Source: Flavobacteriales bacterium UBA2669 | Lineage (GTDB): Bacteria; Bacteroidota; Bacteroidia; Flavobacteriales_E; Vicingaceae | NCBI GenBank assembly: GCA_002359215.1 | Contig: DEMN01000010.1 | Coordinates: 18,442-82,441, forward strand | DNA length: 64,000 bases | Direction: 5' to 3' | In this document: positions 44,192 through 54,222 of the stretch, in pieces | Position numbering within the stretch: position 1 is the stretch's first letter | Layout of the letters: the number at the start of each line of letters is the position of its first letter | Translations under genes and position numbers: made by a program | The notes under the pieces: generated by a model | The model's input: the letters and a program-made list of their open reading frames with translations, nothing else | Databases searched by the model: none | What the model was told of the DNA's origin: nothing

Positions 44192-44716
44192 GTGAAGTTT
44201 CAAAAGGAATACACGATAGATTTTTCAGGGTTGAAACAAGGAGTTCACCAGTTTGACTTTAAAGTTGGCAAAACGTTCTTTAGTTTGTTTGAAAATGAAG
44301 ATTACAATGATGCAAGTTTTGAAGTAGAATTAGTATTAGAGAAACAATCAACCATGATGTTACTAAATTTTTCTATTAAAGGAAAAATTAATGTAGATTG
44401 TGATAGATGTTTGGAGCCGGTAGATATTGAAGTGGAGTGTGAGGAACATTTAATTGTAAAGTTTGGAGAGGAAATGTATGAAGGTACGGATGAAATAGTT
44501 ATCTTGCCGGAAAGTGAGCATCAAGTTGATGTCTCTCCATACATTTATGAGTTTATTCAAATAAATATTCCTCAGAGAAGAAAGCACAAAAAAAGTGAAT
44601 GTAATCCGGAGATAATAAAAAAACTTAAAGAAATACAAGTAAAGAATACAAAACAAAAAGAAGCAGAAATCGACCCTAGATGGGCTCAACTAATAAATTT
44701 AAAAACAGAAAACTAA
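44192..44716 (+). CDS. yceD: YceD/DUF177 family protein (GTG start)
   Basis: The 174-residue protein matches DUF177: an N-terminal KQGVHQFDFKVGKTFF region, the central NVDCDRCLEPVDIEVECEEHLIVKFGE motif, and ending DPRWAQLINLK. The start codon is GTG at 44192, which follows the -7 box closely and precedes the conserved N-terminus. YceD is paired with rpmF in nearly all bacteria; it is linked to 23S rRNA accumulation or 50S assembly. rpmF begins 6 bp after its stop. Confidence 0.9.
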   Translation: MKFQKEYTIDFSGLKQGVHQFDFKVGKTFFSLFENEDYNDASFEVELVLEKQSTMMLLNFSIKGKINVDCDRCLEPVDIEVECEEHLIVKFGEEMYEGTDEIVILPESEHQVDVSPYIYEFIQINIPQRRKHKKSECNPEIIKKLKEIQVKNTKQKEAEIDPRWAQLINLKTEN

Positions 44717-44722
44717 AATAAA

Positions 44723-44908
44723 ATGGCACATCCTAAAAGAAAAACCTCGAAAACGAGAAGAGACAAAAGAAGAACTCATTACAAAGCTGTTGCGCCAACA
44801 GTTGTAAATTGTTCAAACTGTGGAGCACCAGTTCTTTATCACAGAGTTTGTGGTGATTGTGGTTATTACAGAGGTAAGTTAGCAGTTGAAAAAACAGTAG
44901 CTATCTAA
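44723..44908 (+). CDS. rpmF: 50S ribosomal protein L32
   Basis: The 61-residue protein begins [20 protein letters not shown], with zinc-finger cysteines in [22 protein letters not shown] (CxxC-CxxC), so it is the Zn-binding form of L32. It is followed by a strong terminator and then fabH, keeping the ancient order yceD-rpmF-fabH. Confidence 0.97.
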   Translation: MAHPKRKTSKTRRDKRRTHYKAVAPTVVNCSNCGAPVLYHRVCGDCGYYRGKLAVEKTVAI

Positions 44909-44920
44909 GAAAAGACTAGC

Positions 44921-44957
44921 AAAACTTACTGAATTAATTCAGTAAGTTTTTGTTTTT
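44921..44957 (+). terminator. rpmF terminator
   Basis: AAAACTTACTGAATT (44921-44935) and AATTCAGTAAGTTTT (44936-44950) form a perfect 30-base palindrome followed by TGTTTTTT. The tail overlaps the TTG of the fabH promoter. Confidence 0.88.
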
Positions 44958-44978
44958 TATAAATCTCTTCTAATTTTG
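44950..44978 (+). promoter_or_regulatory. fabH-accB-accC promoter
   Basis: TTG (44950-44952), 18-bp spacer, TAATTTTG (44971-44978) fits the consensus, 48 bp before fabH. The -33 element lies in the tail of the rpmF terminator. Confidence 0.7.
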
Positions 44979-45025
44979 AAAATCATTTTCAAAATAGAAT
45001 ACCCACTTTAAAGCAAAACTAAATT

Positions 45026-46027
45026 ATGAGTAAAATTACTGCCGCAATTACTGCTGTTAAAGGTTATGTTCCTGATTATGTTTTAACAAACAAGGAATTA
45101 GAAACCATGATAGACACTTCTGATGAATGGATTGTTTCAAGAACAGGAATTCAAGAAAGAAGAATATTAAAAGGCGAAGGTAAAGGCTCGTCAGTAATGG
45201 CTGCAGAGGCAGTGAAAGGATTGTGTGAAAAAAGAGGTATCTCTCCAAAAGAAATAGATTTATTAATCTGTTGTACTGTAACGGCCGATCATATTTTTCC
45301 GGCAACAGCCAATATTATAACAGATAAAGTTGGAGCAACTAATGCTTTTGGCTTTGATATTAATGCTGCTTGTTCAGGTTTTCTTTACGGATTAACAACA
45401 GGGTCAAAATATGTTGAATCAGGATCTCATAAAAAAGTAGTGGTAGTAGGAGTAGATAAAATGTCTGCTTTGGTAGATTATGAAGATAGAACGACTTGTA
45501 TCATTTTTGGAGATGGATGTGGAGCAGTGTTGTTAGAACCAAATGAAGAAGGCTTTGGAGTGAAAGATTCTATCTTAAGAAGTGATGGATCAGGATTTCA
45601 ACACCTACATCAAAAAGCAGGAGGATCTGCTTACCCACCTACAATAGAAACGGTTAAAAATAAAGAACACCACATTCATCAAGAAGGACAGGCGGTATTT
45701 AAATTTGCTGTAACTAATATGGCAGATGTTTCTGCTGAAATTATGGAAAAAAATAACCTAACCAGTGATGATGTTGCTTGGTTAGTACCACATCAGGCAA
45801 ATAAAAGAATAATCGATGCCACAGCCAGAAGAATGGGGTTAAGTGACGAAAAAGTGATGCTTAACATTCAGCGTTATGGAAATACCACTTCGGGTACAAT
45901 ACCTTTATGTTTGTGGGAATGGGAAAATCAACTTAAAAGAGGAGATAATGTAATTTTATCTGCTTTTGGTGGTGGATTTACATGGGGAGCTATTTGGGTA
46001 AAGTGGGCTTACGATACAAATAAATAA
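45026..46027 (+). CDS. fabH: beta-ketoacyl-ACP synthase III
   Basis: The 333-residue thiolase-fold enzyme has the catalytic triad Cys116 (NAACSGF), His256 (VPHQANKR) and Asn286 ([11 protein letters not shown]). It condenses acetyl-CoA with malonyl-ACP to start fatty-acid synthesis. It is grouped with accB and accC, which supply malonyl-CoA. Confidence 0.96.
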   Translation: MSKITAAITAVKGYVPDYVLTNKELETMIDTSDEWIVSRTGIQERRILKGEGKGSSVMAAEAVKGLCEKRGISPKEIDLLICCTVTADHIFPATANIITDKVGATNAFGFDINAACSGFLYGLTTGSKYVESGSHKKVVVVGVDKMSALVDYEDRTTCIIFGDGCGAVLLEPNEEGFGVKDSILRSDGSGFQHLHQKAGGSAYPPTIETVKNKEHHIHQEGQAVFKFAVTNMADVSAEIMEKNNLTSDDVAWLVPHQANKRIIDATARRMGLSDEKVMLNIQRYGNTTSGTIPLCLWEWENQLKRGDNVILSAFGGGFTWGAIWVKWAYDTNK

Positions 46028-46048
46028 AATAACAAAAACAAATAAATT

Positions 46049-46561
46049 ATGAAGTCATCAGAAATTCAAGAACTAATAAAATTTGTTGCAAAATCGGGAG
46101 TAAGTGAAGTTGAAATTGAAAACAAAGATTTTAAAATCACAATAAAAACTCCTCCTTATAAAAGAGGTAATCAGCCAACTGTTGAGGTAATCAGACAAGA
46201 AGTTGTTCAACCACAACAGCAACAACAAGCTCAGCAAGCTCCTGCAGCTGCTGCTCCTCAGGCACAACCTCAAGCTGCACCTGCTGCTCCGGCAAAAGAA
46301 GCACCAAGTGAAGATGCTAATTATGTTACTATTAAGTCTCCAATGATTGGAACTTTCTATAGAAAACCTTCTCCTGACAAGCCTAACTATGTTAGTGTTG
46401 GTGATGAGGTGAAAAACGAAACAGTAGTTTGTGTTATTGAAGCAATGAAATTGTTTAACGAAATTGAAGCTGAAATTAGCGGAAAAATCGTTAAAATTTT
46501 AGTTGATGATGGTTCTCCTGTTGAGTATGACCAACCATTGTTTTTAGTAGATCCAAGTTAA
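46049..46561 (+). CDS. accB: acetyl-CoA carboxylase biotin carboxyl carrier protein
   Basis: The 170-residue protein has an N-terminal helical region (SSEIQELIKFVAKSGVSEVEIE), an Ala/Pro/Gln-rich linker (about 50-85), and a biotinyl domain with the biotinylation motif EAMKLFNEIEAE, where Lys134 is the modified residue. It carries carboxybiotin between AccC and the carboxyltransferase. The CA-rich linker codons are low complexity. It lies 21 bp after fabH. Confidence 0.96.
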   Translation: MKSSEIQELIKFVAKSGVSEVEIENKDFKITIKTPPYKRGNQPTVEVIRQEVVQPQQQQQAQQAPAAAAPQAQPQAAPAAPAKEAPSEDANYVTIKSPMIGTFYRKPSPDKPNYVSVGDEVKNETVVCVIEAMKLFNEIEAEISGKIVKILVDDGSPVEYDQPLFLVDPS

Positions 46562-46643
46562 ATTAATATTTTGAACAAACTTTAATCTATCTTAATAGAT
46601 TCGTTTTCAAATTTTCAAATTGTTTAATTTCCAAATTTAAATT

Positions 46644-47984
46644 ATGTTTAAAAAAATATTAATTGCAAATAGAGGTGAAATAGCTTTACGTGTTATCAGA
46701 ACTTGTAAAGAAATGGGAATTAGCACGGTTGCTGTTTATTCTACTGCAGATAAAGATAGTTTGCATGTTAGATTTGCAGATGAAGCTGTTTGTATAGGTC
46801 CAGCTCAAAGCTCATTATCTTACCTTAATATACCTAATATAATTGCAGCGGCTGAAATTACAAATGCTGATGCTATTCATCCCGGATATGGATTTTTATC
46901 TGAAAATGCCAAATTTTCAAAAATTTGTCAGGAAAATGGAATAAAATTTATCGGAGCATCACCAGAAATGATTGATGCTATGGGAGATAAAGCTTCTGCA
47001 AAAACTACTATGATTAAAGCAGGAGTTCCTGTTGTGCCAGGTTCTGAAGGATTGTTAAAAGATTTAGCAGATGCAAAAGCAACGGCTAAAAAAATAAAAT
47101 ATCCTGTAATGATGAAAGCTACTGCCGGTGGTGGTGGTAAAGGTATGCGTGTAATTTGGAATGAAGAGGAAATGGAAGCTGCTTGGGATTCTGCCAGAAA
47201 AGAAGCTGCGGCTGCTTTTGGAAATGACGGAATGTACATGGAAAAATTTATTGAAGAGCCTCGTCATATTGAAATTCAAATTGCAGGAGATGGTAAAAAT
47301 GCCTGTCACCTTTCAGAAAGAGATTGTTCTATCCAAAGAAGACATCAAAAATTAGTAGAAGAAACACCTTCACCATTTATGACGGATAAGTTGAGAGAAA
47401 AGATGGGAGAAGCTGCTATAAAAGCTGCTTTAGCAGTTAAATACGAAGGTGTTGGTACTGTTGAGTTTTTAGTGGACAAAAACAGAGATTTTTATTTCAT
47501 GGAGATGAATACGCGTATTCAAGTGGAACACACCATTACTGAAGAAGTAATTAATTTTGATTTAATTAAAGAACAAATAAAATTAGCTGCCGGAGATAAA
47601 ATTTCTGGTAAAAACTACTATCCACAACTTCATGCAATTCAATGTAGAATTAATGCAGAAGATCCTTTTAATGATTTTAGACCAAGCCCAGGTGTAATTA
47701 AAACCTATCATTCTCCCGGAGGACATGGGATTAGAATAGACACACATGCTTATGCAAGTTATGTTATTCCTCCCTATTACGACTCTATGATTGCTAAATT
47801 AATTACTGTAGCTCAAACTAGAGAGGAAGCTATATTGAAAATGCAAAGAGCTTTGGATGAGTATATTGTAGAAGGAATTAAAACTACTATTCCATTTCAT
47901 CAACAATTAATGCAAGATGAGAAGTTTAGAAAAGGAGATTTTACAACGAAGTTTATGGAGACTTTTAAATTAAAAGATATTTAA
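46644..47984 (+). CDS. accC: acetyl-CoA carboxylase, biotin carboxylase subunit
   Basis: The 446-residue protein has the biotin carboxylase N-domain ([26 protein letters not shown]), the ATP-grasp glycine loop [15 protein letters not shown] (near 160), the [16 protein letters not shown] catalytic stretch, and the C-domain. It carboxylates the biotin of AccB using ATP and bicarbonate. The 82-bp gap after accB contains only AT-rich CAAATTTTCAAATT-like text. Confidence 0.97.
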   Translation: MFKKILIANRGEIALRVIRTCKEMGISTVAVYSTADKDSLHVRFADEAVCIGPAQSSLSYLNIPNIIAAAEITNADAIHPGYGFLSENAKFSKICQENGIKFIGASPEMIDAMGDKASAKTTMIKAGVPVVPGSEGLLKDLADAKATAKKIKYPVMMKATAGGGGKGMRVIWNEEEMEAAWDSARKEAAAAFGNDGMYMEKFIEEPRHIEIQIAGDGKNACHLSERDCSIQRRHQKLVEETPSPFMTDKLREKMGEAAIKAALAVKYEGVGTVEFLVDKNRDFYFMEMNTRIQVEHTITEEVINFDLIKEQIKLAAGDKISGKNYYPQLHAIQCRINAEDPFNDFRPSPGVIKTYHSPGGHGIRIDTHAYASYVIPPYYDSMIAKLITVAQTREEAILKMQRALDEYIVEGIKTTIPFHQQLMQDEKFRKGDFTTKFMETFKLKDI

Positions 47985-48064
47985 AAAACTTTTTGATAAG
48001 TTCTTTAAAATAATAAGAATAATATTATATTTGTTCGGAATAATTTCAATAAAACTACAATTCT

Positions 48065-48904
48065 ATGGATAAAGAAATTTATAAAGTACTTGTTCCTCAT
48101 GATTTTACATCTGTTGCAGATTGTGCAATCAGTCATGCTGCACAAGTAGCAAAATCTTATAATGGTGATGTTTATCTTTTACATGTTGTGTCAAAACAAA
48201 AAGAAGTTGAACCAACCCGTGAAAAACTAAAAGAGATTGCATTAAAAGCAGAAGGGAAGTATGGTGTTAATATGCATGTAGTTGTAAGAATAGGAAGTAT
48301 ATTTGAAGATATTGGAGATGTTGCATCAGAAATTTCTGCCGGATATATTGTAATGGGAACGCATGGAGCAAGAGGAATGCAAAAAATATTGGGTAGCCAC
48401 GCTATAAAAGTAATCTCTCATTCCAAAGTACCATTTATCGTAGTCCAAGAAAAAGAACCTTCAGCAACAGATACTTATGATGATATAGTTGTACCTATTG
48501 ATCATGCAGATGTGACGAAACAGAAATTAAAAATTGCAGCAAGTATTGCTAAGCATTTTAAAAGCAGAATCCATATTTTTGCTGATTCTGAATCTGATGA
48601 GTTTTTAAAGAAAAAATTAAATCAGGAATTAAGTTTTGCTAAAAAATATTTCGATGAGAAAAATTTACCTTACGAAATAGACAGAGCGGTAGAAGGAAGC
48701 GGAAACTTTAAAAAACAATTGGTAAGATACGCTGCTAAAATGGATGCAGACTTAATTGTTATTGTAAATACACAAGAAGGAGCTTTATTGCCTGATTTCT
48801 TTGGTAGTGATGAACAAGAAGTAATTGCTAACGATGCTGAGATTCCCGTATTAATCACTAATCCAACACACGAATTTGTTGCTAGTAGTGTTTTTGGAAC
48901 ATAA
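48065..48904 (+). CDS. universal stress protein, two UspA domains
   Basis: The 279-residue protein has two tandem UspA folds: the first (about 1-140) ends with MGTHGARGMQKILGSHAIKV, close to the ATP-binding G2xG9xG motif; the second (about 145-279) has lost that motif (VNTQEGALLPDFFGSDEQEV). Tandem Usp proteins are stress-linked and often nucleotide-binding. A terminator directly follows. The frame and start at ATG 48065 are clear. Confidence 0.92.
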   Translation: MDKEIYKVLVPHDFTSVADCAISHAAQVAKSYNGDVYLLHVVSKQKEVEPTREKLKEIALKAEGKYGVNMHVVVRIGSIFEDIGDVASEISAGYIVMGTHGARGMQKILGSHAIKVISHSKVPFIVVQEKEPSATDTYDDIVVPIDHADVTKQKLKIAASIAKHFKSRIHIFADSESDEFLKKKLNQELSFAKKYFDEKNLPYEIDRAVEGSGNFKKQLVRYAAKMDADLIVIVNTQEGALLPDFFGSDEQEVIANDAEIPVLITNPTHEFVASSVFGT

Positions 48905-48924
48905 AAACACATTAAATAGAATAT

Positions 48925-48956
48925 AAAAAAGTCCCAATTTATTTGGGACTTTTTTA
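48925..48956. terminator. hairpin terminator between convergent genes
   Basis: AGTCCCAA and TTGGGACT pair with a short AT loop, preceded by an A-tract and followed by a T-tract, so it can work on both strands: for the Usp gene (+) and for the exported unknown that ends at 48954 (-). Confidence 0.88.
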
Positions 48957-49589
48957 TTCATCACAGTTATTAATTTTTTCTTCAATAATGGATTTGATTT
49001 TTTTGTTTTTATTATAAGCTTTAGTTTTTTTAATTTTAATTATTTCTCCTTTATCTTCTAGAAATTGATATTCAATTTCTTTTTCTAAAATACCTTTTTC
49101 ATTATAATATTTCCATGTTTTTTCAGGGTTTGTTGCATCACAAGGAATAACTTCTATATCTTTCCAAGAATAAATATAAACGTTATAATGTTCTATTTTT
49201 TCTAATTTTCCATTTTCTCTGTAATATTTGATATCTCCTATTAAATTACCATATATATTTTTTTGTCCCTCAAGAATCAAATTACCATTTTTATACAATT
49301 TAAAATAATATGGAATACTATCAAAAACTAATTTGTCTTGCTCAGTCATTTTATCATAAAAAACATAATAATATGCACCATTTACGATTGGGCAATTGGA
49401 ATTAATAGACCATTGTTTTAAATAATTACAAAGAGGACCGCCTTTTAAACTGTCGTGTAAAAGAATGGTGTCAATTACATGGTCTTCAATATTAAAATAA
49501 CAGCCAATTTTTTCCAATTTTTGACTATATATAGAAAATGTGATAAGAAAAAATGAAATAAATAAGATTTTAGGTTTAGATAACTGCAT
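48954..49589 (-). CDS. exported protein with MORN/YwqK-like repeats
   Basis: The 211-residue product has a signal peptide (MQLSKPKILFISFFLITFSIYSQ), a Cys-bearing N-terminal part (CYFNIEDHV...GGPLCNYL), and from residue 95 segments like LYKNGNLILEGQKNIYGNLIGDIKYYRENGKLEKIEHY and WKYYNEKGILEKEIEYQF that fit the YwqK/MORN-like repeat. The Lys-rich end is low complexity. Function is unknown. The stop overlaps the shared terminator hairpin. Confidence 0.65.
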   Translation of the reverse strand: MQLSKPKILFISFFLITFSIYSQKLEKIGCYFNIEDHVIDTILLHDSLKGGPLCNYLKQWSINSNCPIVNGAYYYVFYDKMTEQDKLVFDSIPYYFKLYKNGNLILEGQKNIYGNLIGDIKYYRENGKLEKIEHYNVYIYSWKDIEVIPCDATNPEKTWKYYNEKGILEKEIEYQFLEDKGEIIKIKKTKAYNKNKKIKSIIEEKINNCDE

Positions 49590-49607
49590 TTTTTTAGAAA
49601 TTAAAAT

Positions 49608-51374
49608 TTAATATCCAACCTCTAAATCCAACCTATCTTTTAATAGTTTTAAAACAGGATTTTTCTCCGACATTTTTTCAAACTTTTCTTCTGGAGTAAA
49701 CGCTTTTTTATTGGCTTTGTCTTTATTAATGGTCAATTCAAAATCAATACTATAATTGTTTAGAGTAGCTCTAAAAAAGTCTAAGATATCAGGTTTCTGA
49801 GCAGTAAACTCATCAACTATGGCTTTATTTTCTACAATAACTTTTATTAGTGTGCCTTCAATTTCAGGAGCGTTCTCAAAAGCCGAAGCAAACATAATCT
49901 GACCATCAGATAAAAGGTTGTCTTTATAAATTTTCCATTGAGCTAAGAATGCTTCTTCTGTAAAAGGTGCGGTAGGTTTTTCTGAGCTATCTTCTTTTTT
50001 GCCGGAGTTTTCTTTTTCGGCAAGTTGCTCTTTTATAGAAATGGTTCCGGACAACTGAAAACTGCTTAAAGGTTGATTGTAAGTTACTTTTTTTTCTTCA
50101 ACCGCTGGTGTTTCAGGTTTATTAAGGGAAATTACAGGCTCATTAACAACTGTTGGTGTTGGTTGGGGGTGTTCTTTTTTAGGTTGAACAACAACACCCT
50201 CATGCTTCTCAACAGCTTTTGCTAACTCTTTGTTGTTAGAAAAAGGGAGGTTAATTATGGGCTTTTTTTTTTCGTCTTGCGAGTAGTTTCTACTGCATAG
50301 TTGCATTAACATTACTTCTACCAAAAGCCGTTTGTTTTTACTGCTTTTATAAGTAGTGTCTGTTTGGGAAGTAATGGATAAAAACGAAATTAAATCATTA
50401 AGATTTATTTTTTTAGATTGCTCTAAGTACTTTTCTTTAATAGAAGGGCCTACTTCTAATAAATTAACTGTTGCATTATCTTGGCAAACCAATAAGTTTC
50501 TTAAATGTTCAGATAATCCGTTAATAAAGTTATGTCCATCAAAACCATTATTTAATATTTCATTAAAAATTAATAGCGCATTAGAAATGTCGTTAGTAAT
50601 AATAGCATCGGTAATTTTAAAATAGTAATCGTAATCTAAAATATTAAGGTTATCAATTACATCCTGATACGTTATTTTATTTCCCGAAAAACTAACGATT
50701 TGGTCGAACATAGAAAGAGCATCTCTTAAGGCTCCATCTGCTTTTTGAGCGATAATATGTAAGCCTTCTTTTTCAGCTTCAATAGTTTCCTGTTCAGCAA
50801 TGTGTGCCAAATGGTTGGCAATATCTTCAATTTGAATTCTATTGAAATCAAAAACCTGACAACGAGATAAAATTGTTGGGATAATTTTGTGTTTTTCGGT
50901 AGTAGCTAATATGAAAATAGCATGTTTTGGAGGTTCTTCTAATGTTTTTAAGAAAGCATTAAAAGCGGCTTGAGACAACATGTGTACCTCGTCAATAATA
51001 TATACCTTATGTGTGCCAAGTTGAGGAGCAAACCTCACCTGATCTATCAAAGCTCTAATATCATCAACTGAGTTGTTAGATGCAGCATCGAGTTCATACA
51101 CATTTAAAGAATGTCCTTCATTAAAAGATTTGCATGATTCACATTCATCGCACGCCTCAATATTTTGAGTAATATTAAAACAGTTAATGGTTTTGGCTAA
51201 AATTCTTGCACAAGTAGTTTTTCCTACTCCTCGTGGTCCGCAAAAAAGAAATGCTTGTGCTAAATGTGCTGTTTTAATGGCGTTTTTTAAAGTAGAAGTA
51301 ATGGAGTGCTGTCCAACTACAGTATCAAAAGTTACCGGTCTATATTTTCTAGCTGAAACAATGTAATTTTCCAT
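49608..51374 (-). CDS. dnaX: DNA polymerase III gamma/tau subunit
   Basis: The 588-residue protein starts MENYIVSARKYRPVTFDTVVGQ; the ATG at 51374 is chosen over 51425 because it opens the conserved N-terminus. It has Walker A GPRGVGKTT (46-54), a zinc module with four cysteines (CFNITQNIEACDECESC), Walker B DEVHML, sensor 1 and the collar domain, followed after about residue 370 by a Pro/Glu/Lys linker and tau-like tail. It is the ATPase of the clamp loader. At codons 368-371 there is a run of ten A (50263-50272) with stops near in both other frames, so a shorter gamma-like form may be made. Confidence 0.95.
   Translation of the reverse strand: MENYIVSARKYRPVTFDTVVGQHSITSTLKNAIKTAHLAQAFLFCGPRGVGKTTCARILAKTINCFNITQNIEACDECESCKSFNEGHSLNVYELDAASNNSVDDIRALIDQVRFAPQLGTHKVYIIDEVHMLSQAAFNAFLKTLEEPPKHAIFILATTEKHKIIPTILSRCQVFDFNRIQIEDIANHLAHIAEQETIEAEKEGLHIIAQKADGALRDALSMFDQIVSFSGNKITYQDVIDNLNILDYDYYFKITDAIITNDISNALLIFNEILNNGFDGHNFINGLSEHLRNLLVCQDNATVNLLEVGPSIKEKYLEQSKKINLNDLISFLSITSQTDTTYKSSKNKRLLVEVMLMQLCSRNYSQDEKKKPIINLPFSNNKELAKAVEKHEGVVVQPKKEHPQPTPTVVNEPVISLNKPETPAVEEKKVTYNQPLSSFQLSGTISIKEQLAEKENSGKKEDSSEKPTAPFTEEAFLAQWKIYKDNLLSDGQIMFASAFENAPEIEGTLIKVIVENKAIVDEFTAQKPDILDFFRATLNNYSIDFELTINKDKANKKAFTPEEKFEKMSEKNPVLKLLKDRLDLEVGY
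50263..50272 (-). promoter_or_regulatory. candidate recoding/slippage site in dnaX (ten-A tract)
   Basis: On the coding strand the codons GAA AAA AAA AAG contain ten A followed by G, including the A-AAA-AAG heptamer used in E. coli dnaX. A one-base gain or -1 shift gives A-H-N then TAA (50251-50253); a one-base loss gives S-P then TAA. The tract sits just after the collar domain, where a gamma product would be expected to end. Confidence 0.6.
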
Positions 51375-51571
51375 AAACGATATGCCACTTTTAAGAGGTA
51401 ACAAATATACTTTTAAATGAAGCAATAATGAAAATGAATTAAGAAATATTTATTAACTCCAAATAAAAAATAGCACTTTTGTAACTGTGCGGACTATATA
51501 AATTTAAGTACCTTCGCATGTTTTTATACTAAACGCTGTATTTTGTAGTTATACAACACAAAATTTATTTT

Positions 51572-54154
51572 TTGAAGCAAAAAAAAATCATATTAATAAC
51601 ATCTGTGCTTTTATTGGTACTTCTTTCTTGTTCAAGAAAGAAAAATACTTTTACCAGAAGAGCTTATCATAATACCACAGCAAGGTATAATGGGTATTTT
51701 AATGCCCGAGAAATTATGAAAGCAGATGTGAAAAAGCTGCGAGAAGAACACAACGATGATTTTTCTGAGCTTATTCCAATATTTATTTATCCTGATGAAG
51801 CAAAATCTAAAAGCATGTTTCCCAATATGGAAAGAGTGATAGATAAAACCACCAATGTAATTGATAGACATTCCATATATATTAGAAATGAAGAACATGT
51901 TAGGTGGATTGATGATTGTTATATGTTAATGGGGAGGGCTCGTTTTTATAAACAAGAATTTTATATTGCGCTAGAAGTTTTTGAATATGTGGCGAAGGCC
52001 TATAATAAAAAACCGCCCGGTTACGAAGCTCAAATTTGGTTAGCAAGAACTCATTTGGAATTAAAAGAATTGAATAAAGCGGAAGCTATCCTGAAAAAAT
52101 TAGAAGAAAAGAAAAGTATTCCTAAACAGTTTGCTAGCGAATTTAATGCTGTTTTTGCTGATTATTATATTCGGGTAAACAATAGAGAAGAAGCCATAAA
52201 ACACCTCGAAAAGGCATTGGAAACTACTAGGAAGAAACACCATAAAATAAGATTCAATTATGTGTTAGCTCAGCTTTGGCTAAAACAAAAAGAGTTTGAA
52301 CAAGCTTCTATTTATTTTAGTAAAGTAATAAAATTGAAGCCTGGGTATGAAATGCTTTTTAATGCAAAAATCAGTAGAGCATTAGCTTTTGATACAGAAG
52401 GAGAAGGGCAGAGTAGCATTAAAAAAATGCTTAGAAAAATGCTAAAAGATAAAAAGAATGAAGATTATAAAGATCAGATTTATTATGCTTTGGCAGATAT
52501 TGCTTTTAAAGAAGAAAAAGATTCATTAGCTATAGATTATCTTACAAAATCTGCTGCATACAGTACCACAAATACTAAACAAAAAGCAGTAACTTATTTA
52601 AGGTTGGGTCAATATTTTTATGAAATTCCTAAATACTTAAAATCGTACAATTATTATGATACTTGTTTAACTGTATTGCCAAAAGAGTATAAAGACTATG
52701 AAAAAATTGAAATGCGAACAAAAGCATTGAAAAAATTGGCGGACAATATTGTTATTGTACAAAAAGAAGATAGTCTGCAAAGAATGGCAACTGATGTAGA
52801 ATTTAGAACTAAGGTTATTGATGATTTAATTGCAAAAGCTGAAAAAGAGGAACAAGAAAAGCAGTTAGCCGAAAGTAATAATAATAGTGTAGATTTTATG
52901 GAGAATAATGTTCCGGGTGGAGGAACTAACAAAGGTGAATGGTATTTCTATAACCAAAATACTATGGGGTTTGGATTTTCGGACTTTAGAAAAAAATGGG
53001 GAGATAGAAAATTAGAAGACAATTGGAGAAGAAGTAATAAAGAAAGTTTAATACCTGATGAGGAATCTATAGCAAACGAAAATGATTCTTCTAAAACCGA
53101 CACAAGTGGAACAAAAGTAAACGAAAAAATCACTCCCGAATATTACCTGCAATTTTTACCACTTACGGATAAAAAAATGAAAGCTTCTCACAATAAAATT
53201 ATTGAGGCACTTTTTGCATTAGGAAATATTTATAAAGAAGACTTTCAAGACTACCCACACTCTATAAAATCTTTTGAAAGATTGATTTTAGATTACGATA
53301 CATCAAGCTATGTGCTTCCATCTTGGTTTAACCTTTATAGAATTAGTTTACTAATTAAAGATGATGAAATGGAGGAGAAGTATAAAAATTTAGTACTCAG
53401 AAATTACCCAGAAAGTGAATATGCTAAAATAATTTTAGATCCTACTTATAATCAAGTAACCAGAGAAAACAGACGAAGAGTAGATAATTATTATTCTATT
53501 GTTTACGAGCTTTTTAAAGACGGACATTATGATAAAGTTATTATGCGATGCGATAGGGCGACAACTATTTTTGCTGAGAATCATATTCAAGATAAATTTG
53601 ATTTTTTGGCAGCATTATCAATAGGGTATACTATGCCGAGAGATACTTTTAAAATAGCATTGGAAACATTTATTGAAAATCATCCCGAATCCGAGTCGAA
53701 ACCAGAGGCAGTTAAAATTCTTAAATTGATGAAAGAAGGAATTAAAGTTGATATTGAAACGGAAAAAGAAGTGCCTTATAAACATGTTTTTGACACAGAA
53801 TTTTTAGTTGTAGTCGTGGTTCCAAATATTGACAAAGAGCTCAATACTTACAAAAATAAAATAGTAGATTTTAATAGAAATAATTTTAGCGACCTTACTT
53901 TTGAGCCGGTAAAAAGTATTTTTTTAGATGCCAAAAGTCAGATTATAATTATAAAACCAATTAAAGGATATGAAAAAGTGATTAATTACTACAAAGCATT
54001 AATCCTAAACAAAACCTCATTACAAGAATTAAACGCTAAAGAATACCCTACTTTTATTATTTCAAGTGATAATTTTAATTTGTTTTATAAAGACAAAGAC
54101 ATTCCTTATTATTTAACCTTCTTTAACAAGAATTTTGATGTGAGCATAAAATAA
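51572..54154 (+). CDS. sprE: T9SS/gliding lipoprotein SprE (PorW), TTG start
   Basis: The 860-residue product has a lipobox (LLVLLSC, Cys20), then TRRAYHNTTARYNGYFNAREIMKADVKKL, the SprE/PorW opening, and multiple TPR segments (about 100-400 and 540-720). Length agrees with SprE (about 870). In Flavobacterium SprE is required for T9SS secretion and gliding. The first codon appears to be TTG at 51572; no ATG precedes the signal peptide in frame. Codons 3-5 include a nine-A run, where slippage would abolish the protein. The position ahead of bactofilin and the ATP synthase genes is conserved in Bacteroidota. Confidence 0.78.
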   Translation: MKQKKIILITSVLLLVLLSCSRKKNTFTRRAYHNTTARYNGYFNAREIMKADVKKLREEHNDDFSELIPIFIYPDEAKSKSMFPNMERVIDKTTNVIDRHSIYIRNEEHVRWIDDCYMLMGRARFYKQEFYIALEVFEYVAKAYNKKPPGYEAQIWLARTHLELKELNKAEAILKKLEEKKSIPKQFASEFNAVFADYYIRVNNREEAIKHLEKALETTRKKHHKIRFNYVLAQLWLKQKEFEQASIYFSKVIKLKPGYEMLFNAKISRALAFDTEGEGQSSIKKMLRKMLKDKKNEDYKDQIYYALADIAFKEEKDSLAIDYLTKSAAYSTTNTKQKAVTYLRLGQYFYEIPKYLKSYNYYDTCLTVLPKEYKDYEKIEMRTKALKKLADNIVIVQKEDSLQRMATDVEFRTKVIDDLIAKAEKEEQEKQLAESNNNSVDFMENNVPGGGTNKGEWYFYNQNTMGFGFSDFRKKWGDRKLEDNWRRSNKESLIPDEESIANENDSSKTDTSGTKVNEKITPEYYLQFLPLTDKKMKASHNKIIEALFALGNIYKEDFQDYPHSIKSFERLILDYDTSSYVLPSWFNLYRISLLIKDDEMEEKYKNLVLRNYPESEYAKIILDPTYNQVTRENRRRVDNYYSIVYELFKDGHYDKVIMRCDRATTIFAENHIQDKFDFLAALSIGYTMPRDTFKIALETFIENHPESESKPEAVKILKLMKEGIKVDIETEKEVPYKHVFDTEFLVVVVVPNIDKELNTYKNKIVDFNRNNFSDLTFEPVKSIFLDAKSQIIIIKPIKGYEKVINYYKALILNKTSLQELNAKEYPTFIISSDNFNLFYKDKDIPYYLTFFNKNFDVSIK

Positions 54155-54222
54155 ATATGCTAATTTTAACCATGTTTTAGATGTGAATAAAAAGATTTTT
54201 TTAATGTAAAAGAATAAAAAAT

